Shown here piece by piece: positions 1 through 10,184 of a DNA stretch of 64,000 nucleotides. The DNA is from Plasmodium coatneyi (Eukaryota; Apicomplexa; Aconoidasida; Haemosporida; Plasmodiidae): contig NC_033565.1 of the NCBI RefSeq assembly GCF_001680005.1, positions 1,531,501-1,595,500 of the forward strand, given 5' to 3'. The notes under the pieces were generated by a model. It was not told the origin of the DNA. It made no database searches and saw only the letters and a program-made list of their open reading frames with translations. The position numbers and the translations under genes are program-made. How positions within the stretch are numbered: the first letter of the stretch is position 1; every line of letters starts with the position of its first letter.

Positions 1-1581
1 TACATTAAACGGAAAAAGGAAAAGTATAAACATAAGGAGCAGAAGATCTACTTCCACCTAACGGAGAAGAACTTTGAATTTATCGATAAAAAGAAATATG
101 GAAACCGAATCGAAAAGGTATGCGCAAATTTCAACCTGCCCCTTGTCGCCATTTCGGGGGCAGCAAATAATTACTACCCTGTGGACTACCACTTGCAATA
201 TTTGAGTAATTTGTTTGAAGGGAAAAAAGATGAATTAAGAAAGGTTATCGAAAATGGGAATAAAAGAAATGTAGAACCAAACAAACGTCTTGACGCAATT
301 TTGGAGGATGTGATAAAGTTTATGGAGGTCCAGTGCGCAGTGGCGGATCACGAAGGGGAAGAGGTGCATTCTTCCCCCGCAGTGCAATCCTTTTTAGGGA
401 ACTTGAATTGGACGCACTTGAAGGAATTCATTTTGGAGCGTAACAGGGTTAAGGTTAAATCGGTTAACGAATTTGTGGACACCCTGATCGATGAGCTATA
501 TGTCTATGCGTACATATACCTACTAGTGAATTACAAGAGAAACAACTTTTTCGACTTTGTGAGGAAGAAGCGGTCGTACAGGCACTGCAGTGAAAATGTG
601 GGGAAGGATCTCGGGTTGGAGCTAAGCAGCTACTTGGGGCTCGACCAGGATGGCGCAGAAACAGCGGTAAGCGGGACAGACGCTGGTGTGCAAGGCGAAC
701 CCATCGTAGAACCTGCCAAGTACGTCCTAAACATCGACACGGTGAACGAAATACAAGAAAGCCTAGCCACCTACGGAGTAGTCGTTTTGAAGAACTTCCT
801 CCGAAAAGTAGACATGGAAAAAATAAAAAAAGATTTATTCCTCGACAAGAAAGAAATGAACGTATCGCCCCTTCTCATGGATAAGGATAATAACATTTTC
901 TGCATACGACCCACACGGGGAAGGCAGTACTGCATACTACGCAACAGCAAAGTGAGCGACCTCTTCACAAATTTGCAGCAGTACTGGATGAATATCATTT
1001 ATGCGTACTTACCAATTGGGGAGTACCAAAATATGTACGATTTGATGGAAAAAAATTCACTTCTAAAAATGGACAATTTTAAAAGTGTAAATGTGTCGAC
1101 TGAGAGGAATGATAAAATATTTTTATCTGAATTGCAATTGGTGAACAACGAACCGCTGAGCGAAATTCAGTCCCACCATGTCGACAATGGGTTAAGTGGG
1201 ATAAGCGTTATTTTGCCGCTGAATAGGATAAACGAGGAGTCTGGAAACTTTGAATTTTTTCTCGGAACACATTTATTTACGTCCATAAAAATGAAAAAAT
1301 GGAAGGAGAAAATTCATAATTTTAAGAGATTTTTACAGATATATTACCAAACAGGGTCATCCTTCGTTCCCGATGTGAATCCACAAGACGTCATCATTTA
1401 TGACTCCAAGATTTTGCATAGGGGGTTATCAAACAATTTGTGGGTTAAGAATTCTTCCCTAATTTATCGCTATGATTATAAAAAGTATCCTCCCCCTGGG
1501 CAGGATTTCATTGACATTTGTTCGTACAACTTTATTGGGAAATGCATTTCGGTTTTTAATTTTTTTGGTAAGTATCTCTAG
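1..1581 (+). CDS. PhyH-like 2-oxoglutarate/Fe(II) dioxygenase, 5' end outside window
   Basis: The frame is open from the first base, so the N-terminus lies outside the window; the GTG at 181 is an internal valine, not a start. The C-terminal half has the layout of a phytanoyl-CoA dioxygenase fold: an HVD iron-binding pair at window codons 393-395 (His393, Asp395), then a strand-rich stretch, then a distal His at codon 473 in ILHRGLSNN, followed by RYDY, which could supply the co-substrate arginine. The spacing of about 80 residues suits a facial triad. The substrate is unknown; members hydroxylate lipids, small molecules or protein/RNA residues. From memory, P. falciparum has a putative dioxygenase gene at this place next to RPL31. 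The final codons contain GTAAGT at 1568, so the true C-terminus may come from a further exon (see findings). Confidence 0.8.
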   Translation, partial: YIKRKKEKYKHKEQKIYFHLTEKNFEFIDKKKYGNRIEKVCANFNLPLVAISGAANNYYPVDYHLQYLSNLFEGKKDELRKVIENGNKRNVEPNKRLDAILEDVIKFMEVQCAVADHEGEEVHSSPAVQSFLGNLNWTHLKEFILERNRVKVKSVNEFVDTLIDELYVYAYIYLLVNYKRNNFFDFVRKKRSYRHCSENVGKDLGLELSSYLGLDQDGAETAVSGTDAGVQGEPIVEPAKYVLNIDTVNEIQESLATYGVVVLKNFLRKVDMEKIKKDLFLDKKEMNVSPLLMDKDNNIFCIRPTRGRQYCILRNSKVSDLFTNLQQYWMNIIYAYLPIGEYQNMYDLMEKNSLLKMDNFKSVNVSTERNDKIFLSELQLVNNEPLSEIQSHHVDNGLSGISVILPLNRINEESGNFEFFLGTHLFTSIKMKKWKEKIHNFKRFLQIYYQTGSSFVPDVNPQDVIIYDSKILHRGLSNNLWVKNSSLIYRYDYKKYPPPGQDFIDICSYNFIGKCISVFNFFGKYL

Positions 1582-3153
1582 GGGGTGGGGATAAGGAAGT
1601 GGTTCCATTTGCAGCGAGTTGGAAAGAAAAAAGGGGAGACGGAAGAAGCAGTCGAAGGGTGAAGAATTTTTTTTTTTTCTTTTTTTTTATGTAGATCTAG
1701 TTGCATTGGTTATGCACATGTATACCTTCGGGGTGTCATCCCCAACAGGTTCCTGTTAACCCCACGCCCACTACGAATTTCACGTTCCGCCGTTTATTTG
1801 CTTCCCAACGGGATTGGTTGTGATAAAACGGTGTGCTTCACCGTCTTTTTTTTTCCCCATTTTGGGAAGGAACCAACTATGAATATGAAGACATACACCC
1901 CTGGGGTAGTCTTCTCCCTTTCCGTGATGCCCTACGGGGATGCTCCCAATTACACAGTTACGCTAATCCGCAATGGCGCAACATTTGGCTGTCCCCCCAC
2001 ACGTTCACATTTTTTTCTCAAGCGGCGCAAACTGTACCCTTTTCTACATTTAAAAGGAGTACACGTAAAACAGTTGCCCTTTAAAAGAATGGGTAAAAAT
2101 GATGGATCAGTTTACTTATTTTGTGCAATTCTTAAAGGAAGAATTTGTTTTTCCTTCTCGAGGGGGTAAAAATTGGCTAATATTAGCCAACTCAATTTGA
2201 ATGTGCCTCCGAAATGTGAATGCAAAGCGATTCGCGTGAATTGTAAAATGAAGTAAAAATGGTATGTTTAGGAGGAAAAAAAAAAAAAAATGGCAATGGG
2301 GGTGGGAGTATCCCGTTGACAATTTTTGCCCCGGGCAGGAAAAACCCCCCTTTTGCGCCCCTTCACATTTTACGAAACGGGGAAGAAAAAAAACGGAGGC
2401 GTTCTTTACCTTAACTTCTGAAAAAAGGAAATACCCATTTTTAAGAGAGCACAAGCAATTGCGGAAAGGATGTAGAAAAGTATAAAACGAGCAAAACAAA
2501 TACAACACTAAAATGGATTATCCTCTTATAGATTTGGGGGAAAAAAATATTGCATTTTTTTTACCACCCTTTTTCTGCTGCATACATCCTCGGGGCAACG
2601 GCCTTGTTGCCATGACAAGCGCGCGCGCCGTTCGTTTATATAAATATAATTGCAAAGCCCCAATGATCGGAAAAAAAAATAAAAAAAAAGTCGACATACA
2701 TATGATGCAATATGAAACCCCCCCCGAAGTTATATCTACCCCGTGCATCGAATCGAATACCATCCCGGGAGGTGCCGCAGAGGGGAAAATCCGGGTATGC
2801 ACGCATACGGAGCTTAGCAAAAAGTGAACTCATGTGCTGTATTATACTGTATACCTTCTATTATATAAACATACTTATTGGTGAATAAAAAAAGTAGCAA
2901 TTTGAAAAAACAGCAACTTAGCAACTTAAAAAAAAAAAAAAAAAAAATTGAAATTAGAACAAAAGAAATAAATCGGAATGCTATTTTGTAGTAGTTCATA
3001 CCGCTTTAAGGAGCAACATTTTTTTAGCATAAGAACGAAGGAAGTTTTTTAAAAATTTCGCTTAAGAGAAGCCACATTTCAACCGTCGTGTGGATATTTT
3101 CATTTGATAAATTTCAGCATCCCCTGTTTTGCGACTTCTCACGGACGACAAAA
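1582..3153. other. Intergenic region between dioxygenase and RPL31
   Basis: No gene is supported. The stretch holds poly-A/poly-T runs (for example around 2274-2290 and 2930-2946) and a pyrimidine tract ending in ATGTAG at 1694 that could be a splice acceptor for the dioxygenase. Open frames here are low-complexity and on both strands. It probably holds the dioxygenase 3' UTR and the RPL31 promoter and leader. Confidence 0.6.
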
Positions 3154-4129
3154 ATGGTGAAAGGTACTGGAAAAGAGGAAGGCGCATTGTACGCGCCATC
3201 ACGTATATTATTGCGCGTTCATGCTAAAATGGAGGAGGCCTCTGCAGGAATGCTAAAATGGAGGAGGCCTCTGCAGGAATGCTAAAATGAGGGGAAAAAA
3301 AAGAAAAGCACAAACGCAAAAACGCAGAAAAGAAATATGTGCTCCTCCGAAGCGACGCGCTTAAAAAATTAAAAGAGGCTTCCTAGCATTGAAACAAAAC
3401 TGCCAGGAAGCAAAGCACAACTGAGCGAAGCCCGGGGGACGGAAGCACAGTTCCTAGGAATGAGTGTTGCATGCGGCAAGAGTAACAGAATTAACCCCAC
3501 ATATAGTATACAATATAATATAACGTAATATCGATGCCCTATTTTTTTCCCCCCCCCTCTGCGCAGCTGTCAAGAAGCAGAAGAAAACGCTTAAACCGGT
3601 GACGAAAGTCATCACCATAAATCTGAGCAAGTTGACGCACGATGTGTGCTACAAAAGAAAGGCCCCAAGAGCCATCAAGGAGATAAGGAACATCGCAGGA
3701 AAGCTCATGCACACGAAGGTATGCATGCGTCGCCGCCATGATCGGGCGCCTTTGCATTTTCCCTTATGTTGTTACTTTGTTGGAAACATGTGTGAATCTT
3801 TGCCCGCAATTGTACCAAGGCGGGTTTATATGTACATTCACGTACGGCTGTACACGAATATGTATACATATGCGTTATACGTATATTCTTGTGCGAATGA
3901 CTTGCCATGTTGTCCCCCTCAATTACTGCAGGACGTACGTTTGGACGTTAAACTGAACAAGTTCATATGGTCCAAGGGCATCAGGAACCCACCCAAGAGA
4001 GTTCGCGTAAAAATAGAAAGGAAGAGAAACGAAGATGAGGACTCCAAGGAGAAAATGTACACAATCGTTCAACACGTCATGGTTGACACCTACAAGGGAT
4101 TACTTAACGAATGCGAAGTGAACGAGTGA
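3154..4129 (+). CDS. RPL31: 60S ribosomal protein L31 (3 exons)
   Basis: Cytoplasmic large-subunit ribosomal protein eL31. The spliced model is 3154-3163, 3567-3718 and 3932-4129 (360 nt, 119 aa), close to the usual length of about 120 aa. Exon 2 encodes the family core TINLSKLTHDVCYKRKAP and the IKEIRNIAGKLMHTK helix. Exon 3 encodes DVRLDVKLNKFIWSKGIRN followed by the basic PKRVRVKIERKRNED segment, all typical of eL31. Introns have GT/AG ends (GTACTG...GCGCAG and GTATGC...CTGCAG). Exon 1 is only ten bases (ATG GTG AAA G); it was chosen because it joins in phase to give MVKAVKK and sits in an AAAATGG start context. That tiny exon is the least certain part. Intron 1 carries a 29-bp minisatellite. 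Confidence 0.93.
3221..3290. repeat. 29-bp minisatellite in RPL31 intron 1
   Basis: A 29-bp unit beginning ATGCTAAAATGGAGGAGGCC starts at 3221, 3250 and 3279. The first two copies are identical and the third is partial. It lies inside intron 1 of RPL31. Confidence 0.9.
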
Positions 4130-5355
4130 ATTGGATGAACTGGTGAAGGTGAATTAAACGAAGAGTCAGGCATAACCGAATTCGAAAATGTGCGACAGAC
4201 CATGTGTGTTACGTGTGGCGCCTACGTTTGTATGGGCGCGGGAATTCGTTCCCGTCTTGGCTCGCCGCGGCGTATCGCTCCATCGCGTCACCACTTCGTG
4301 GCTTCATCGCTGCATAATTTCACAACCTTGCCATTTTATTTTAAATTAAAAATTTTTTTTTTTATATTAACGCGTAAAAGGAATTAAAGTTACTAGTTGA
4401 CCTCTTCTTTAGCACATTTCGTAACCACGATTTTAACTTAAAAATATGAGGAAAATATTTTCGAATGGTTAGCATGTACAGGTAGCCAAAATGGTTTTCT
4501 CTAAGGGGAAAAAAAAAAAAGGGGGAAAAAAAACCTCGCTGGTTGGCACCAATTAGTGTAACATTTTGGCATTTTCCGGTGGTCTATAACGTAGTTTTTT
4601 TTCCTTTTTTCATCATTCCAGTAGCAGTAAATATGTACGAGGTGAGAGCAATTTTTACTCTCCCAATTTGTGTTCCCCAATAGTTAAAAAAAACGCACAA
4701 ACAGAACTGTTCATTTCACTTTGTGACAACTGTTTTTTTTTTTTTTTTTGTATGAACAGCTTGTTCAAAATAAAAAAAAAAAAAAAAAAATGTGCACACA
4801 AAAAGGTAGAAGAGAAAATTGAGGTTTTTTTTTTTTTTTTACAACACAAATTGTGCCTGTTAATGGCACCTGTTCGTTCTTTTTTTTTTTTTTTTTTCTT
4901 CTTTTCTGGAAAATATAAGTAGCGGCGTTCTTTTTTTAGAAACTTATTTTTTTTCACATTATTGTGTAATTTTGGAAAGAAAAAAATATTGATCCACTAC
5001 AAACGCATCACATACATATGTGTTGTATGTAGAGCAGGTTCCATGAATTTATGTGCAAGAAACAGGTAACAGAACGGAGAAACTGCATGCATAGGAGGGT
5101 GTACACTATTATGTTTGCGAATTTTAAGAAACTATTTTTTTTTAAATGCCCCAAAAAAGATGTAATTCTTCCAGCTCGTCCACATTATATACCTTAAATT
5201 TTAGATAAAATAAAAAACAGTAGCATGCGCGACTTGCATGTACCTACTTACACACACTTTATATGATGAAGTAAAAAAGGAAAATAATAATAATAAAATA
5301 GATACGAAAAAGGGAAAATTACACAGGTAGAAGTCGACAATTTGAACTTGCAACG
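4130..5355. other. Intergenic region between RPL31 and myosin B
   Basis: No gene is seen. The sequence is dominated by poly-T and poly-A runs (4733-4750, 4775-4790, 4827-4840, 4881-4897). It should contain the RPL31 3' UTR and the myosin B promoter and leader. The two overlapping open frames here consist of Lys/Phe homopolymers and are not credible. Confidence 0.6.
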
Positions 5356-8300
5356 ATGAATAAAGCTAGCGAACTAAGTAACTACTTCAGGATTAATAGC
5401 GAATTCGTGAACAAAATTGAAAATGAAATCGAAAAGTTTTATGTGTGGACATACAAGAGTCCAAATGTGGACCGCTACCCCGATGTTGTTTTCTTTAAAT
5501 GCTTAGTTCTTAGCGTTGATGGAGATAATTACAGAGTGAAGGAAGTTTGCCCAGAGACGAACAGCGAATATGTAGTGAAAAAAGAGCACTTGTTTAATTG
5601 TAATAATATGGTGAATGTAAATAGTCACAGGCTAAATGACATGGTGCATCAAAATTCGGCCGAGGTTTTAAACACCCTGGCCATGAGGTATGAACAGAAT
5701 TTTATCTACACCATAGCCGAGCCAATGTTAATTTCGATAAACCCGTACCAAGTTATTGATGTCAATATGGATGATTACAAAAGGAAGAATACGGACGAAC
5801 TCCCTCCGCATGTGTACACATATGCGAAGGATGCAATGCTTGATTTTATAAATACGAAGAATTGTCAGTCCATAATTATAAGCGGGGAAAGTGGGTCTGG
5901 TAAAACGGAAGCCTCCAAGTTGATTATTAAGTTTTACCTCTCTGGGGTCAAGCAGGACAACAGCATTTCGAAAACGTTGTGGGACTCCAACTTTATACTA
6001 GAGGTACTGGCTTGGCTGCGAGTGGGCGCTCGTGCGTGTGTACATATATTTGTCTGTTTACTCCTTTACCCATTAGCTGACCATAGTGGAGTTACAACGC
6101 GGTGCCTCCATTTTGCTGCAAGTGTGGACAATTGTGTGGTCCCACTGGGCAGCTATACCGATGTGATAACTGCGGTCGCAAACGCGGCTGCCTCGTTGAG
6201 AGCTTACGAACATGCACATGTTAAACGCAACGCGTCCTTCTTTTCCCCCCCTCCATTTACTGCTCACATATAGGCCTTCGGAAACGCCAAAACTATAAAG
6301 AATAACAATTCCAGCAGGTACGGAAAGTACATTAAAATTCAGTTGGACGAAAACCAGAACATTGTCTCCTCTTGCATTGAAATTTTTCTCCTGGAAAAGA
6401 TAAGAGTCGTGTCACAGGTAAGTCTTTTTTTTTTTTTTTTGGCGGAGGGAAAGGTTGCAAAGGGGTCAAAAAGTGGGGTGGTATGGTGAAGGGCATTTCG
6501 GAATCTTTGCTATTTGTTTGGTATCCATTTGGTTGCTCCCTTTGTACACTTGTTTTTATGATTATATGTTTCCACCTTCTCAACTTGTTAAGGAGCAAGA
6601 GGAAAGATGCTACCACATTTTTTACGAAATCCTCCAAGGGATGAGCAATGAGATGAAGAAAAAGTACAACATTAAGTCAGAATCGGAGTACAAGTACATT
6701 TCTAACAAGTCCATTACCATACCGGGTGGGTGCAAGAAAGAGTAAACACATTAGCGAAAATGTATGGTCAAAGAATGGTGGTGAACAACAGGGCAGCTTA
6801 GTATAGTTTGTCCTTATGGTTGCTACCCCATTTATCGCCTACCACAATTTACCTCCACAGAAATTGATGACGCCAAGGATTTTGAGAAATTAATGACTTC
6901 CATGGACAAAATGAACATGTCTACTTTGAAAGACGATCTGTTCCTGACCCTATCAGGTAGAAATTTGCAAAACTGTACAATTGTAGAACTGTGTTGTGTC
7001 TCCATCTGCTTCAATTTGATGGACATGTTCATGTGTGTAAATGGAAGATCTGCACATGTAACCACCTTCTTTTTTTTATGTTAACTTTATTTTTTTTTTT
7101 GGGGGGGGGGTTCCCCTTTTTCCATGCTGCGTAGGAATATTGCTACTGGGAAATATTGAATTTAACGAAATTGAGAAGGGCGGGAAAACAAATTGCAGCG
7201 AGCTGAGTGAGGAAAATTTAAAAGTTGTTCAGGAGACAAGTGACTTGTTAGGCATCGACTACGTAAGCCTGAGTAACAACTTAACATTCACAGAAAAGAA
7301 CATAGCGAACCAGAGGATAGAAATCCCGCTATCCGTTGAAGAGTCCGTCTCCATTTGCAGATCCATTTCGAAAGACATATACAACAAAATATTTGAGCAT
7401 ATCACGAAGAAGATAAATGAGTTTTTAAATAACAACAAGGAGTTGGACAGTTATATAGGAATACTTGACATTTTCGGGTTTGAAATTTTTCTCAAAAATT
7501 CTCTGGAGCAGCTACTCATCAATATAGCTAATGAGGAGATTCACAACATATACCTCTACGTGGTTTATGAGAAGGAGTCCAACCTTTACAAGAGCGAGGG
7601 CATCATCGCTGAGTCTGTGAAGTACACGACGAACGAAAGCATCATTGACTTGCTTCGAGGGAAGACGAGCGTGATTTCCATTTTGGAGGACGCTTGCCTG
7701 GGCCCGGGGAAGAAGGACGAGGTGGGGCGCGAGCAACTCTGCGAATGTGCATGTGTGAAAGTGGGGCACGTTTGCATTTGTTCCCCTGCATAACCGTGTT
7801 TACCCCTTTCACATTTTTTCGGTCCTCCCCCCCTGCTTCCTTCAGTCCATCGTGGGAGTTTACACGAACAAATTCGCCAAGCACCCGCAGTTCCTCACGT
7901 GCAAATGGGACACGAACAGCAGCTTCATCATTAAGCACACCGTTAGCGACGTTACGTACAGCATCTCAAACTTCATTTCTAAGAATAAGGATATTTTATC
8001 GCCCAACGTTTTGCAGATGCTGAAGGTGGGCCTATTTCGCAGCGCAACCAATTGGACTGAATCAATTTTTCCACAAATATATGAGGAAAGCGCAAGTTGC
8101 GTGTTGAGTAATGACCCCAGTTTGTTGCCAATACGATGTAATGTTACGACATGATAATTGTGTGCATTTATCCCCCCCTTTTGTAGGCCTCCAAGAACAA
8201 CCTAGTCAGAAGCATGTACGAAGACGTAGAAGTAACAGACTCCTTGGGAAGAAAAAACTTAATCACATTTAAATATTTGGAAAACCTCAAAAAAATCAGC

Positions 8301-8967
8301 TCCTATTTGAAAAACACAAATATATATTTTATAAAATGCATTAAGCCAAACGAAAATAAAGAGAAGAACAATTTCAATCAGAGGAAAGTTTTTCCTCAGC
8401 TATTTTCCTTGTCCATTATTGAAACATTAAATATAAAATATTTTTTTCAGTACAAGTACACCTTTGCTTCTTTCCTTAGCTATTATCAATACTTGGACTT
8501 GCCCACTTCGAATGACAATACCTTGGACGACAAGGCCAAGGTCTCCAAGATGCTTCAGCGGAACTTCAGCGACGATTCGTACAAGGTGAGCAGTTGGTGT
8601 GGGAATATTAGGGTGGAATGGAGGCCATTTTGCGGAAAGGGAAAACATTGCTACTTGGAGGAGTGGGATGAAGGTCGACAGCAATCGCCCGAACCGCATC
8701 TCTCTTACCATTTTTTCCACCCCATCACATCGCCCTTACCTCCCCACACAGATCGGAAACACAATGGTCTTCTTAAAAAAGGACGCCATCCACACCATTC
8801 GAGAAATAATTTACAACAACCTAAAGAGCTACAGAAATCTGTGCAGCATTACCAGCGCATTGATTACAAAAATTAAGAAGAAGACAACCGTGGAGGAAAA
8901 CATAAAGCATTTGCAGCTAGCTCAGGCGTACTTCAGGAAACACAAGTACATTGCGCAGCTGAAGTAG
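5356..8967 (+). CDS. MyoB: Class XIV myosin, myosin B type (8 exons)
   Basis: Actin-based motor of apicomplexans. The spliced exons are 5356-6003, 6274-6417, 6593-6725, 6861-6956, 7135-7721, 7846-8025, 8187-8585 and 8752-8967; all introns are GT/AG and all joins keep frame, giving 2403 nt and 800 aa. Motifs: P-loop GESGSGKT at residues 177-184, the LEAFGNAKT join across intron 1, switch I NNNSSRYGK at 226-234, LLLGNIEF after intron 4, switch II DIFGFE at 452-457, and IKCIKPNE in exon 7. There is almost no tail beyond a short basic helix ending KHKYIAQLK, as expected of class XIV myosins. The length fits myosin B (about 800 aa) and, from memory, myosin B is the neighbour of RPL31 in P. falciparum. 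Myosin B is an apical motor in invasive stages. ATG 5356 opens the first exon and leads directly into the motor domain. Confidence 0.93.
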
Positions 8968-10184
8968 GGCTTACCCATTCACCCGTCCTTTTCTTGGTGA
9001 TGTGCAACTGGTGGATGTTCCTAGCTCGGTAGGGTTTCGACCACATCGGTTTGTAATTTTTTCTCCGTGCTTTTTTTTTTTTCTTTTTTTTTTTTTTCTT
9101 CCTCAGTGTGGGTCATATTCATCAGAATTAAAAATGATGTTCCAAATTAGGACAGAGAAAGTGGTGGCTATTTGGATATGCTCGGCATATTTTTGCTTCA
9201 CCATTTTTGGACCCCAATTGAGTGTGCCATAAAATTCTGTCATCATGTTGTTAATTCATTTTAAGACGGGAAATGTGGGCGATCGGGTTGTAGCTTAAGA
9301 ATTCTTTCTTCCTCCACATAATGGTCCTTGCCTTTTTGTCCCAGCACCGGGAAAAAGTTGTATGCCAAAATGGTGATCTCTCTGGGGGAAGTATACACAT
9401 GAACGAGCATGCGGATTGGGATAACTTCGCAACAGATATTTGCAAAAAGTTAGCCCATGGGAAGGGAGTGCTTCAAGTAGGGAAACGTACACGAATGGTT
9501 CTTTAAGCAGAAGGGGATTTTACCTGCTTAGAGGGGGTACTTTTAAAAATGGTAACCGAAAAGGGAGCAGCATAAAATGCGTTTACATATTGACCGTCAA
9601 TTTTGCGACTTAGTTTTTTCCACACAGCACGCGTCGTGGCGCTATTGGGAAGGAGGAGTTGGAAAATTTGCGACACGCGCACAGCATGCTCGCGGAGTAC
9701 GACACTTTCGTCACCTTTGGTCATCTTTGTGCGTCACTGTTTGGCCATTTTAGGGAAATTTTCCCTCAGTTTCGTGTGTTTTGGCCCTCGTTCCCGATTA
9801 GCCGTTCTCCGCTTAAAATGACTAAGTGTTGAATGGTTCCTCGGGGGGGAGGGGGACTGTACGACTGAATGCACAATTGATTGGATGGTCGACTGGCTGA
9901 ATCTTCCCCGTATGTAACGCTATATATAGAAACGCTGCGCGAGCTGCGATGTGGCTTGCTTGTCAGCTTATGCGTTTGTATAAGTTGAAAACCATTTGGG
10001 AAACGTGTAAGGGGGGAAAGACCTTCGGTGTGGGGGAGGTCCACCTGGATAGGATTTCCACCCTACCGAATTGTCCACCCAATATTCGCTTCGTGAAGGT
10101 GAAGCCTGGTGACCAGTAGGGAATGAAAAGTACCGAGATGGACCCCCCTGCATTACCGCGCAGCAAAACTAGCCAGTGAAGACA
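8968..10184. other. Intergenic region between myosin B and the SCY1-like gene
   Basis: No gene is supported. A T-rich tract lies at 9069-9103. The rest is of mixed composition with short, mutually overlapping open frames on both strands that resemble no family. It is likely the 3' UTR of myosin B and the promoter/leader of the next gene. Confidence 0.55.

Noticed and set aside
2116..2999. Several 60-130 aa frames around 2.1-3.0 kb
   Set aside because: Mostly Phe/Lys/Leu from homopolymers, overlapping on opposite strands, in the expected promoter region of RPL31.
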